25,369 bases of DNA, taken from Nitrospinota bacterium (GTDB lineage Bacteria > 2-12-FULL-45-22 > JACOWJ01). The stretch is from NCBI GenBank assembly GCA_016176845.1, contig JACOWJ010000020.1, positions 1 through 25,369 on the forward strand, in the 5' to 3' direction. The notes beneath the pieces were generated by a model. That model did not search any database. It was given only the letters and a program-made list of their open reading frames with translations, and was not told the origin of the DNA. The stretch's first letter is position 1. Every line of letters starts with the position of its first letter. Below, one piece after another: positions 1-7,787 of the stretch. The position numbers were made by a program, and so were the translations under genes.

Positions 1-32
1 CTGCCCCTCTGCCCCTCCGCCCCTCCGCCCCT
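1..32. repeat. 8-bp tandem repeat in the priA linker region
   Basis: Four near-identical 8-base units of the form C(T/C)GCCCCT run from the window edge to base 32. The unit is not a multiple of three, yet the priA frame stays open through it and gives a proline- and alanine-rich stretch. It lies where PriA proteins have the linker between the DNA-binding part and the helicase. More units may exist upstream. Confidence 0.7.
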
Positions 33-1689
33 CGGCTCCCCTCCCATGCCTCACGTGCTCAATCCCGATCAGGCCAGGGCACTGGAGGAGATTGGGCAGG
101 CCCTGGCCAGCGGCCGCTTTGCCCCCTTCCTCCTGCACGGCGTCACCGGTAGCGGCAAGACAGAGGTCTACCTGCAGGCCATGGCCCAAACCCTGGCATT
201 AAGCCGGCAGGCCCTCTTGCTGGTCCCGGAGATCGCCCTCACCCCTCAGCTGGTCGAGCGGATTCGCGGTCGCTTTGGGGAGAGGTTGGCAGTGTTCCAC
301 AGCGGCCTGAGCCCTGCGCACCGGCTGGCCCAATGGAGGCGGATCCGGGAGGGGCAGGTGGAGATCGCCGTGGGTGCACGTTCGGCGATCTTCGCCCCTT
401 TCGAGAAACTGGGGCTGATCGTGATCGACGAGGAGCACGAGTCCTCTTACAAACAGGGGGAGGGCCCGCGCTACCACGCCCGCGATGTCAGCCTCATGCG
501 GGGGAAGCTCACGGGGGCAACGGTCATCCTGGGCTCGGCCACCCCCTCCCTCGAGTCCTTCCACAATGCCCTGAGCGGGAAATATCGCTACCTGAGGCTT
601 CCTCAGCGGGTAGAGGGGAGGCCCCTGCCCCGAGTCCGGTTGATCGACATGCGAGAAGAGCGGGATGAGCGCGGCCGTCGGCCCATCCTTTCCCATCCCC
701 TCCAGGAGGCCATGGGGGTGCGGCTGGACCGGGGAGAGCAGGTCTTGCTCTTCCTCAATCGTCGAGGCTTCGCCGCCTTCATCCAGTGCATGGACTGCGG
801 CTTCATCTTCCAGTGCCCCCATTGCGACCTTTCCCTGACCTATCACCGGGCGGAGCAGCTCCTCAAGTGCCATTATTGCGGGGAGAAGCAGCAGTTGGCT
901 GACCTCTGCCCGCAGTGCCGGGGGACACGGCTCTTCCCCTTCGGCCTGGGGACCCAGAAGATCGAAAAGGAGGTGCGGAAGGCCTTCCCTCCGGCCCGCA
1001 TCGCCCGGATGGACCTCGATGTCGCCCAGCGGGGCCCCACGGCGATCCTGGAGATCCTTCAAGGGTTGAGAGCGCAGCAGATCGACGTCCTGATCGGCAC
1101 CCAGATGATCGCTAAGGGGCATGATTACCCGGGAATCACGCTGGTGGGGGTGATCTCGGCGGAGTCCTCCTTGAACATCCCCGACTTCCGGGCTGCCGAG
1201 AGGACCTTCCAACTCATCACGCAAGTGGCGGGCCGGGCGGGCCGGGGAGCGACCCCCGGCGAAGTGCTCATCCAAACCCATACACCTCATCACTACGCCC
1301 TTTGCTGCGCCATGGAGCACGATTACGCCCGTTTTTACTCCCAGGAGGCCACCTTCCGCCAGCGGTTGAACTACCCCCCTTATTCCAGGGCCATCGCCCT
1401 GATCATCGAATCCCCCAACGAGGCCGAAGGGGAGAAGGCCGCCAGTTTCCTCGGGGATCTCCTCAGACGCGAGGCCCGTTCCCGGAAAGTGAAGATGCTG
1501 GGACCCGAAAGGGCAATCCTGGGCAAGCTCAGAAACCTTTACCGTTGGCAGGTCTGGTTCACTGGGTCCGACTCCCGACTCCTCCATCAGGTGGTGCAGG
1601 AAGGGATGAAGAGCTACCGCCAAACGCCCGCTTTTTCCAAGACAGTCCAGATTCATATTGATGTAGATCCTCTGGATCTGCTATATTGA
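1..1689 (+). CDS. priA: Primosomal protein N' (PriA helicase), 5' end outside window
   Basis: PriA is the superfamily 2 DNA helicase that recognises stalled forks and reloads the replisome. The frame is open from base 1. The first internal ATG (46) has no purine-rich SD, so the visible 547 residues from that ATG are best read as the helicase part of a longer protein whose N-terminal DNA-binding domain lies upstream (the family is usually about 700-800 aa). Counting from 46, Walker A GVTGSGKT is at 32-39 and DEEH at 128-131. The zinc-binding insert has eight cysteines (C248, C251, C257, C260, C275, C278, C288, C291), and motif VI QVAGRAGRG starts at 393. The proline-rich linker before residue 1 is encoded by a short tandem repeat. 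It is followed by def after a 92-base gap. Identification is secure; only the true start is unknown. Confidence 0.96.
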   Translation: MPLCPSAPPPLGSPPMPHVLNPDQARALEEIGQALASGRFAPFLLHGVTGSGKTEVYLQAMAQTLALSRQALLLVPEIALTPQLVERIRGRFGERLAVFHSGLSPAHRLAQWRRIREGQVEIAVGARSAIFAPFEKLGLIVIDEEHESSYKQGEGPRYHARDVSLMRGKLTGATVILGSATPSLESFHNALSGKYRYLRLPQRVEGRPLPRVRLIDMREERDERGRRPILSHPLQEAMGVRLDRGEQVLLFLNRRGFAAFIQCMDCGFIFQCPHCDLSLTYHRAEQLLKCHYCGEKQQLADLCPQCRGTRLFPFGLGTQKIEKEVRKAFPPARIARMDLDVAQRGPTAILEILQGLRAQQIDVLIGTQMIAKGHDYPGITLVGVISAESSLNIPDFRAAERTFQLITQVAGRAGRGATPGEVLIQTHTPHHYALCCAMEHDYARFYSQEATFRQRLNYPPYSRAIALIIESPNEAEGEKAASFLGDLLRREARSRKVKMLGPERAILGKLRNLYRWQVWFTGSDSRLLHQVVQEGMKSYRQTPAFSKTVQIHIDVDPLDLLY

Positions 1690-1781
1690 AGAAGAAGTCA
1701 GAATTCAGGAGAAAGGAGACAGAATTTTCCCCCTCCCATGCTGACTCCTGATCCATGACTACTTGAACGAGGAGATGTAGT

Positions 1782-2294
1782 ATGCCTCTGTTGGATATCG
1801 TGACTTACCCCGATCCCATCTTGCGGAGAAAGGCGCTTCCGGTCACACAGTGGGACGATCACCTTCAGACCTTGATCAACGATATGATCCTGACCATGTA
1901 CGCAGCGCCCGGGATTGGCCTGGCAGCCCCACAGGTGGGGGTCTCGTCCCGCCTCTTCGTCACCGACATCAGCTCGGGCCGCCGTCCTCAAGATCTCATC
2001 GTGCTCATCAACCCGGAGATCCTTTCCATGGAGGGAGAGATCGAGGAGCTCGAGGGCTGCCTAAGCGTTCCAGGGTTCCAGGAGAAGATATCGCGGGCCG
2101 CGAGGGTGACGATCAAAGGGGTAACTCGTCGAGGAGAAGAGATCATCCTTACCGGAGAAGACCTCCTGGCCAGGGCCTTTCAGCACGAGATGGATCACCT
2201 GGAGGGGAAGTTATTTTTCGATCGTTTGGGAAAGATCAAGCGGGACCTGTTGAAAGGCAAGCTACGAAGGGCCGAAGGGGTGAGAGGCCGGTAA
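1782..2294 (+). CDS. def: Peptide deformylase
   Basis: Def removes the formyl group from the N-terminal methionine of nascent proteins, using a metal held by one cysteine and two histidines. All three family motifs are present in the 170-residue protein: GIGLAAPQ at 44-51, EGCLS at 91-95 (C93 metal ligand) and QHEMDH at 134-139 (H135 and H139 ligands, E136 catalytic). Length is normal for the family. The ATG at 1782 is supported by GAGGAG a few bases upstream. The 92-base gap after priA contains a weak TCAGGAG/CTCCTGA inverted repeat (1705-1711 and 1745-1751) and nothing else I can identify. Def and Fmt (downstream) form the usual formyl-Met pair. A repeat element starts right after the stop codon. 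Confidence 0.97.
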   Translation: MPLLDIVTYPDPILRRKALPVTQWDDHLQTLINDMILTMYAAPGIGLAAPQVGVSSRLFVTDISSGRRPQDLIVLINPEILSMEGEIEELEGCLSVPGFQEKISRAARVTIKGVTRRGEEIILTGEDLLARAFQHEMDHLEGKLFFDRLGKIKRDLLKGKLRRAEGVRGR

Positions 2295-2295
2295 G

Positions 2296-2347
2296 CGCCC
2301 CTGCGGGGCGAATTGAAAATTGAAAATTAGAAATTGGAAATTTGAAC
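2296..2347. repeat. Interspersed repeat type I: small GC hairpin plus AATTGAAAATT run (def-fmt spacer copy)
   Basis: The element begins one base after the def stop with arms CGCCCC (2296-2301) and GGGGCG (2305-2310). It continues as a low-complexity AT-rich run built from GAATTGAAAATT and GAAATTGGAAATTTG. The same order, hairpin and then this run, recurs inside carB (18126-18208). The run alone recurs at the carB 3' end (20107-20140). It is not a classical terminator because no T-run follows the hairpin. Confidence 0.75.
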
Positions 2348-2360
2348 CGAAAATAGCCCC

Positions 2361-2399
2361 GGCCCATTTTCATGGGCTCGGGCGCCCGGAGGGGCATGG
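2361..2399 (-). repeat. Interspersed repeat type II (inverted copy) directly upstream of fmt
   Basis: Bases 2361-2399 match, in reverse complement, the left half of the longer element at 20664-20764. The shared core is CCATTTTCATGGGCT. The copy ends just before the fmt start, and its GGAGGGG stretch (2388-2394) is the only plausible SD for fmt. Confidence 0.6.
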
Positions 2400-2402
2400 G
2401 GG

Positions 2403-3341
2403 ATGGGGATGAAAATGATTTTCATGGGGACCTCTTCATTCGCCCGTCCCTCCCTGCAAGCCTTGGTAGACGCCGGCCATGAGGTCGCGGCAGTGGTGAC
2501 CCAGCCCGATAAGCCTCAGGGGCGAGGCCAGAAGCTGGCCCCTCCGCCGGTCAAGGAGCTGGCCAGGTCTTTGGGCCTGCCGGTGCTGCAGCCCACCAAG
2601 ATCCGGGAAGAGGGGGCGATCCAAGCCCTGAGGGCCCTTGAGCCAGAGCTGGCGGTGGTCGTGGCTTACGGCCAGCTCTTGCCCAAGGCGGTCCTGGAGC
2701 TCCCCGCTCGTGGCTGTATGAACCTCCATGGTTCCCTCCTGCCCCAATACCGGGGGGCTGCGCCGATCGCCTGGGCCATCTTGAAGGGGGAAAAGGAGAC
2801 GGGGGTTACCACCATGCTGATCGCGGAGGCCATGGACTCCGGACCGGTCCTCCTTCAAGAGTCGACGCCCATCCGGGAGGAGGATACGGCGGGCAGCCTG
2901 CACGACCGATTGGCCGAGATCGGCGCCCGCCTGCTGGTGAAAACGGTTGCAGAATTTGGCGGGGGCCGACTCCTTCCCCGGCCCCAGGATCATGAAAAGG
3001 CCACGTACGCCCCTAAACTGCAGAAGTCCGACGGCCTGATCGACTGGGGCCGATCGTGCCGCCAGATTTATAACCAGATCCGCGGCCTCGATCCCTGGCC
3101 GGGGGCTTATACCTGCTTGAAGGGAGAGGTGCTGAAGATCTGGTCCGCCCGGCCGGTTGAGGAGGCCCGTGGAGGGGAGGCCGGAGAGGTCCTCTCGGAG
3201 GATGACTTGGGAATCCTGGTGCAGGCAGGGGAGGGCGCCCTGCTCGTTCGGGAGCTCCAGCCGGAGAATCGTCGCCGGATGAGGACCAAGGAGTACCTGG
3301 CCGGCCACCCTTTGCCGCCCAGAGCTCGCTTTGGGGAGTAA
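2403..3341 (+). CDS. fmt: Methionyl-tRNA formyltransferase
   Basis: Fmt transfers a formyl group from 10-formyl-tetrahydrofolate to the amino group of Met-tRNA(fMet), giving the initiator tRNA. The 312-residue product has the normal length and domain order: an N-terminal formyltransferase Rossmann domain (about 1-205) and a C-terminal OB-like tRNA-binding domain (about 210-305). The catalytic triad is visible as N107, H109 and D145, with the SLLP signature at 111-114. The start is either the ATG at 2403 (used here; GGAGGGG lies about nine bases upstream) or the ATG at 2409. Both lie at the edge of an interspersed repeat, so upstream sequence conservation cannot settle it. It lies between def and rsmB. 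Confidence 0.97.
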   Translation: MGMKMIFMGTSSFARPSLQALVDAGHEVAAVVTQPDKPQGRGQKLAPPPVKELARSLGLPVLQPTKIREEGAIQALRALEPELAVVVAYGQLLPKAVLELPARGCMNLHGSLLPQYRGAAPIAWAILKGEKETGVTTMLIAEAMDSGPVLLQESTPIREEDTAGSLHDRLAEIGARLLVKTVAEFGGGRLLPRPQDHEKATYAPKLQKSDGLIDWGRSCRQIYNQIRGLDPWPGAYTCLKGEVLKIWSARPVEEARGGEAGEVLSEDDLGILVQAGEGALLVRELQPENRRRMRTKEYLAGHPLPPRARFGE

Positions 3342-3342
3342 A

Positions 3343-3403
3343 TAGCTCATGGCTCATAGTTCATAGCAAAAGCTTTGAGCTATGAGCCATGAGCCATGAG
3401 CTA
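3343..3403. repeat. Long imperfect hairpin between fmt and rsmB
   Basis: Two 24-base arms (3343-3366 and 3380-3403) are complementary at 22 positions, with one further G-T wobble. They read TAGCTCATGGCTCATAG on the left and CTATGAGCCATGAGC on the right. The loop contains an extra CAAA/TTTG pairing. There is no T-run after it. It ends five bases before the rsmB start, so in RNA it would sit over the rsmB ribosome binding region. Confidence 0.85.
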
Positions 3404-3408
3404 AGTTC

Positions 3409-4788
3409 ATGGAACCTCAGGGAACGAAGACGAAGACCGCCCGGGCCTATGCCTTGGAGCTGCTCCATCGCGTAGAGACTCAGCGGAAGTACGCGGCCCC
3501 CTTATTAAACCGGCTGTTAGAGCGGGAGGAGATCTCGCCGCCGGACAAGGGGTTGATCCACGAGCTGGTGTATGGGGTCTTGCGCTGGCGGAATCGGTTG
3601 GATTGGATCATCGGAAGCTGTGCCAGCCGGCCCATGGAGGAGATGACCTCTTGGATTCGAAACATCCTGCGGCTGGGAGTTTATCAGCTCACTTTCACCC
3701 AAAAGATCCCGCCGGCCGCAGCCGTCCATGAGTCGGTGAGCCTGGCCCACCGGTATGGCCACCAGGGGACCGCCGCTTTCGTGAACGCCATCTTGCGGGA
3801 GGTGCAGCGTCGCGGAGGAGCCGTGGCCTTCCCCGACGCACAGAAGGAGCCGAGCCAATTCATTGCAACCTATTACTCTCATCCGCAATGGCTGATGGAA
3901 CGCTGGCTCGCCCGGTACGGGCTCGATCTGACCGTCGAGATTTGCCAGGCCAACAACTCCCCGCCGCCCCTCACCATCCGGATCAATACCCTCCGGACCA
4001 CCCGGGAGCCCTTGAAGGAGGCCCTGATCGAAGAAGGGGCGGCAGTAAAAGAGTGTGCCCTGTCCCCCGAAGGCCTGAGAATCCTCCTTCCCGTGCCCAT
4101 CCCTCGGCTTTCCTCCTTCCAGCGGGGTTGGTTTCAGGTCCAGGACGAGAGCTCGATCCTGATGGGACACCTGTTAGCCCCTCAACCCGGGCAGCGAATA
4201 TTGGATGCCTGCGCCGGCCTGGGTGGCAAGGCTACGCACCTGGCCCAGCAGATGGGCGATCGGGGAGAGGTCCTGGCCCTGGATATCAACCCCAAGAAGC
4301 TGGCCGGACTGGAGGAGAACTGCCGGCGGGTGGGCGTGACGATCGTCCGAGGATGTCTGGGAGATGCGACCCACCTGGAGACGGAAATCGGAATGTTCGA
4401 TGCCCTGCTGGTGGATGCCCCTTGCTCCAACCTGGGCGTGATCCGGCGGCACCCAGAGATTCGCTGGCTCAAAGAGGAGTCAGATATTCACCGTCTCCAG
4501 GAGTTACAGCTCCGGTTGCTGGCAGGGGTCGCAGACCATCTGATCCCCGGAGGGGTCCTGCTCTACTGCACATGCAGCTTTGAGCCCGAGGAGACCGAGG
4601 AGGTCGTCCAGCGGTTCCTGAAAGGGCATCCCCAATTTGCGCTGGAGGATCCTCGCCCCCATCTGCCCAACGGGGCCGAAGGGCTGGTGACCGAAGAAGG
4701 CTATTTCGTCTCCCTGCCTTCTCTGCCTTACTCCATGGATGGGTTTTTCGCAGCCAGAATGAAAAGGGGAAACAGGCTATCGGGCTGA
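3409..4788 (+). CDS. rsmB: 16S rRNA (cytosine-967-C5)-methyltransferase RsmB
   Basis: RsmB (Sun/Fmu) methylates C5 of cytosine 967 of 16S rRNA using SAM. The 459-residue protein has the two expected parts: a NusB-like helical RNA-binding domain (about 8-145) and a Rossmann methyltransferase domain (about 175-455). The SAM loop DACAGLGGKA is at 266-275. DAPCS at 336-340 carries C339, and TCS at 388-390 carries C389, the expected pair of catalytic cysteines. Length is close to the E. coli enzyme. The ATG at 3409 has only a weak SD, and a large hairpin ends just before it, which could reduce translation (inference). The next gene starts 28 bases after the stop with a strong SD, which suggests one transcript. 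Confidence 0.96.
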   Translation: MEPQGTKTKTARAYALELLHRVETQRKYAAPLLNRLLEREEISPPDKGLIHELVYGVLRWRNRLDWIIGSCASRPMEEMTSWIRNILRLGVYQLTFTQKIPPAAAVHESVSLAHRYGHQGTAAFVNAILREVQRRGGAVAFPDAQKEPSQFIATYYSHPQWLMERWLARYGLDLTVEICQANNSPPPLTIRINTLRTTREPLKEALIEEGAAVKECALSPEGLRILLPVPIPRLSSFQRGWFQVQDESSILMGHLLAPQPGQRILDACAGLGGKATHLAQQMGDRGEVLALDINPKKLAGLEENCRRVGVTIVRGCLGDATHLETEIGMFDALLVDAPCSNLGVIRRHPEIRWLKEESDIHRLQELQLRLLAGVADHLIPGGVLLYCTCSFEPEETEEVVQRFLKGHPQFALEDPRPHLPNGAEGLVTEEGYFVSLPSLPYSMDGFFAARMKRGNRLSG

Positions 4789-4816
4789 AAAAATCGGTAG
4801 GAGGTGAAGGACTTAA

Positions 4817-5587
4817 ATGCCCCAAGCGCTCAAGATAACGGCCTTGATGGTGGTCACGTTCATCATTGCGGGCCTGAGCGGGTTTCTGGCCATGAAGTTT
4901 GTCATCGGAGGAGGAGCAGTCAGGGTCCCTGATCTGGTGGGCAAGGAGCTCAAGGAGGCCGGACAGCTCTTGGAGGAGCAAGGCCTTCGCCTGAAAGTAG
5001 AAGGACGGGATTATCATCCCCTGACCCCCAAGGATCACATTATCCTCCAGCGGCCAGAGGCCAATGCAACCTTCAAGGAGGATCGAGAGGTCAAGGTGGT
5101 GGTCAGCATGGGCCAGCAGCGGATCTACCTCCCCGATCTGAAAGGGGAGAAGCTCCAGCGGGCCCAGCTCATCCTCCAGCAGAACAGCCTTTCCCTCCAG
5201 GAGGTCGTCAGGATCCATTCCGATCGATATCCGGCTGGGGTGATCATCTCCCAAACCCCTCTCCCCCGGCAAGAGGTCCCGACCGGCGCCCGCATCAAGC
5301 TGCTGGTCAGCCAAGGGAAACGGCGAGATGGCTATTACCTGCCGGACTTTACGGGCAAAGGGATGGAAGAGGCCAAGGAGATCACTAGCGGCTTGGGGCT
5401 AAATCCGGGCCTCATCGAGTACGAGGAATCTCCCGCATCTCCCCCGGGAACCGTGATCCGACAAACCCCCCCTTCGGGCTCCCGGGTGGCTCCAGGGGAG
5501 ACGATCCACTTCGTGGTAGCCCAGAGTGGGGCTGGTGTTCCCGAAAGCGGCAAGGGAGAGACCCTAGAGAGAACCATCAAACCATAG
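4817..5587 (+). CDS. Membrane-anchored protein with three PASTA domains
   Basis: The 256-residue protein has one N-terminal transmembrane helix (about 6-30) followed by three PASTA repeats at about 36-98, 104-166 and 174-236. Each opens with a VPDL, LPDL or LPDF motif and closes with a V-V/L-V-S/A-Q/M strand. PASTA domains bind muropeptides or beta-lactams in Ser/Thr kinases and some penicillin-binding proteins. Here there is no kinase or transpeptidase domain, so the protein is a stand-alone envelope protein, predicted N-in with the repeats in the periplasm. The ATG at 4817 is fixed by TAGGAGGTGA (4798-4807). Its position between rsmB and rpe is the usual slot in deltaproteobacterial genomes (from memory). 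The precise function is not known to me. Confidence 0.9.
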   Translation: MPQALKITALMVVTFIIAGLSGFLAMKFVIGGGAVRVPDLVGKELKEAGQLLEEQGLRLKVEGRDYHPLTPKDHIILQRPEANATFKEDREVKVVVSMGQQRIYLPDLKGEKLQRAQLILQQNSLSLQEVVRIHSDRYPAGVIISQTPLPRQEVPTGARIKLLVSQGKRRDGYYLPDFTGKGMEEAKEITSGLGLNPGLIEYEESPASPPGTVIRQTPPSGSRVAPGETIHFVVAQSGAGVPESGKGETLERTIKP

Positions 5588-5599
5588 AGGGAAGTAAGG

Positions 5600-6253
5600 A
5601 TGATCAAGATTGCCCCCTCCATTCTATCCGCAGATTTTAGCCAGCTGGGGCAGGAGGTCGCAGAAGTTGAGAAGGCTGGCGCCGACATGATTCATATCGA
5701 CGTGATGGATGGCCATTTCGTTCCCAACATTACCATCGGCCCGATGATTGTGGAAGCGGTGCGAAAGGTCACCCAGCTCCCTTTGGACGTCCACCTGATG
5801 ATCGCCGACCCGGACCGTTTCCTGGCTGAGTTCGCCCGGGCAGGCGCGGATATCCTGACGGTCCATGTGGAGGCCTGTCGTCATTTGCATCGCACCCTTC
5901 AAGAGATCAAGCGCCTGAAGGTCAGGGCGGGGATCGCGCTGAACCCTGCCACCTCCCTGGCCAGCGTGGAGGAGGTCCTCCCCGAGGCGGATATGATCGT
6001 CCTGATGTCGGTCAATCCCGGCTTTGGAGGACAGCGTTTTATCCCTTCGGTGCTGCCAAAGATCGGCCGCTTGCTGGAGATCCTGGAGGCCCAGGGGCTT
6101 CAAAAGGAGATCGAGGTCGATGGCGGGGTCAACCTGGAGAATAGCCGCGAGATTCTCCAGGCTGGGACCACCATCCTGGTGGCAGGTACCGCGGTCTTCC
6201 GTAGCCCAGACTACCGGGATACGATCTCTCGATTGAGGGATAGGGCCGTTTGA
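5600..6253 (+). CDS. rpe: Ribulose-phosphate 3-epimerase
   Basis: Rpe interconverts D-ribulose 5-phosphate and D-xylulose 5-phosphate in the pentose phosphate pathway. The 217-residue TIM barrel has normal length. Metal-binding and catalytic residues are all in place: H32 and D34 in HIDVMDGHF, H65 in DVHLMI, and D174 in EVDGGVN. The phosphate-binding NPGFGGQ loop is at 139-145. The ATG at 5600 follows GAGGGAAG, only 12 bases after the PASTA gene, so the two are probably co-transcribed. The stretch after the stop has a short CCGG/CCGG stem followed by T6 (about 6264-6284). That could act as a weak terminator before the ffh promoter. Confidence 0.97.
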   Translation: MIKIAPSILSADFSQLGQEVAEVEKAGADMIHIDVMDGHFVPNITIGPMIVEAVRKVTQLPLDVHLMIADPDRFLAEFARAGADILTVHVEACRHLHRTLQEIKRLKVRAGIALNPATSLASVEEVLPEADMIVLMSVNPGFGGQRFIPSVLPKIGRLLEILEAQGLQKEIEVDGGVNLENSREILQAGTTILVAGTAVFRSPDYRDTISRLRDRAV

Positions 6254-6285
6254 CGCTCTAGAGACCGGTTTCTCCGGATTTTTTC

Positions 6286-6317
6286 TTGACAAGCACCTCT
6301 AAATCGATTAATACTAT
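6286..6317 (+). promoter_or_regulatory. Candidate sigma-70 promoter for the ffh operon
   Basis: A perfect -35 box TTGACA lies at 6286-6291. The -10 is less clear: AATACT at 6310 (18-base spacer) and TACTAT at 6312 (20-base spacer) both match four of six consensus bases. It sits 20 to 35 bases after the end of rpe and about 130 bases before ffh, in an AT-rich pocket, and is followed by a repeat element in the leader. Confidence 0.55.
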
Positions 6318-6353
6318 CTGCGGGTTTGAGCCTTGTGGATTGGATCTTGGGTC

Positions 6354-6434
6354 TTTAAATTAGGGGACAGGGAACAGGGGACAGGGTCCCAATAATCTGT
6401 ACCCTAAAAATGGAAATTCCTGCGATCAAGTTAG
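6354..6434. repeat. Interspersed repeat type III in the ffh leader
   Basis: The left end is 26 bases identical to carB 18232-18257 (TTTAAATTAGGGGACAGG...). The right end is AAATTCCT (6414-6421) plus CGATCAAGTTAG (6423-6434), also found at carB 18318-18325 and 18329-18340. The interior differs between copies but contains a small hairpin in each (here AGGGT 6383-6387 with ACCCT 6401-6405). The right end abuts the SD of ffh. Confidence 0.8.
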
Positions 6435-6444
6435 GAGATAGAGA

Positions 6445-7776
6445 TTGTTTGAGGGACTGACCACCCGGTTGGAGGGTATCTTTAAGAAGCTGCGCGCCCG
6501 GGGGAAGCTCAAGGAAGAAGATGTCACCGAAGCCCTCAAAGAGGTCCGACTGGCCCTGCTCGAGGCCGATGTCAACTACAAGGTGGTCAAGCGTTTCGTC
6601 GAAAAGGTGAAGGAAAGGGCGGTAGGCCAGGAGGTCTTGCAGAGCCTGACGCCAGGGCAACAGGTCATCAAGATCGTCAAGGAAGAGCTCACTGCCCTCA
6701 TGGGAGGTGCTCACAGCGACCTGAATCTGGGTCCCTACTCCCCTTATATCATCATCCTGGTGGGGATTCAGGGATCGGGCAAGACGACCACATCCGCCAA
6801 GCTGGCTTACAAATTCAAAAGCGAAGGCCACAGCCCCCTCCTGGTAGCGACCGATATCCGACGTCCGGCCGCCATCGAGCAGTTGGAGATCCTGGGCCGA
6901 CAGATCGGCGTGGAAGTCTTCAAGGGAGAAGATAAGAAGGACCCAGTGGCGGTCTGCCGCAAGGCGATCGAGCGGGCCAAGCTGGCGAATCATCGGGTGG
7001 TCCTCATCGATACGGCCGGCCGGCTCCATATCGATGAGGAACTGATGGAGGAGTTGGCCACCCTCAAAGAGCAGATCCATCCCCATGAGATCTTGCTCGT
7101 GGCGGATGCCATGACCGGCCAGGATGCGGTCAACCTGGCCTCTACCTTCCATGAGCGGCTGGGGATCGATGGCATCATCCTCACCAAAATGGAGGGCGAT
7201 GCCCGGGGCGGAGCGGCCCTCTCCATCCGGGAGGTCACGGGAAAGCCGATCAAGTACGTTGGGGTGGGCGAGAAACTGGACCGGCTGGAGCCCTTCCATC
7301 CGGAGCGGATGGCCTCCCAAATCCTGGGAATGGGGGATATCCTTTCCCTGATCGAGAAGGCCGAGAAGGCCATTTCCACGGAAAAGGCCCTGGAAATGGA
7401 GCGAAAGGTCCGGGAGGAAAGCTTTACCCTGGAAGACTTCAAGGATCAGCTCCAACAGATCAAACAGATGGGGCCTCTGGAGCAGCTCTTGGGGATGATC
7501 CCGGGCATGAAAGGGATCAAAGGGCTGCAGGTGGATGAGAAGGAGCTGGTGAAGATCGAGGCCATGATCAACTCCATGACGCCCCGGGAGCGCCGGGATT
7601 ACACTCTGATCAATGGCAGCCGCCGCCGGAGGATCGCAAGCGGCAGCGGCACCACGGTCCAGGACATCAATCGGCTCTTGAAGCAGTTTGCTCAAACGCG
7701 CAAGCTGATGAAGATGATGATGGTCTCGGAAGGGAAGAAAGGGAAAGGATTCCCGAGAAAAAGACTATTTCCTTAG
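6445..7776 (+). CDS. ffh: Signal recognition particle protein Ffh (SRP54)
   Basis: Ffh binds signal sequences and SRP RNA and, with FtsY, delivers nascent membrane and exported proteins to the translocon. The 443-residue protein has the N domain (1-90) and the G domain, with GIQGSGKT at 107-114, DTAGR at 189-193 and TKMEGDARGG at 247-256. A methionine-rich M domain follows (about 300-430). The start is TTG at 6445, supported by TTAGGAGAT (6431-6439) seven bases upstream and by the family N-terminus MFEGL. Eleven bases separate its stop from rpsP, whose SD begins inside the ffh stop region, so the two are translationally close. It heads the operon ffh-rpsP-khpA-rimM-trmD-rplS. Confidence 0.97.
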   Translation: MFEGLTTRLEGIFKKLRARGKLKEEDVTEALKEVRLALLEADVNYKVVKRFVEKVKERAVGQEVLQSLTPGQQVIKIVKEELTALMGGAHSDLNLGPYSPYIIILVGIQGSGKTTTSAKLAYKFKSEGHSPLLVATDIRRPAAIEQLEILGRQIGVEVFKGEDKKDPVAVCRKAIERAKLANHRVVLIDTAGRLHIDEELMEELATLKEQIHPHEILLVADAMTGQDAVNLASTFHERLGIDGIILTKMEGDARGGAALSIREVTGKPIKYVGVGEKLDRLEPFHPERMASQILGMGDILSLIEKAEKAISTEKALEMERKVREESFTLEDFKDQLQQIKQMGPLEQLLGMIPGMKGIKGLQVDEKELVKIEAMINSMTPRERRDYTLINGSRRRRIASGSGTTVQDINRLLKQFAQTRKLMKMMMVSEGKKGKGFPRKRLFP

Positions 7777-7787
7777 GGAGGTGAAAA

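Noticed and set aside
199-1656. Long open frame (485 codons) antisense to priA
   Set aside because: Shadow of a GC-rich gene; no domain pattern, and the + strand carries all PriA motifs.
2310-2347. AATTGAAAATT tandem run as a CRISPR-like array
   Set aside because: Units are short and contiguous without unique spacers; the run is a low-complexity part of an interspersed element.
6355-7695. 446-codon open frame antisense to ffh
   Set aside because: Leucine-, aspartate- and histidine-rich mirror of the Ffh codons, with no start signal; Ffh motifs are complete on the + strand.
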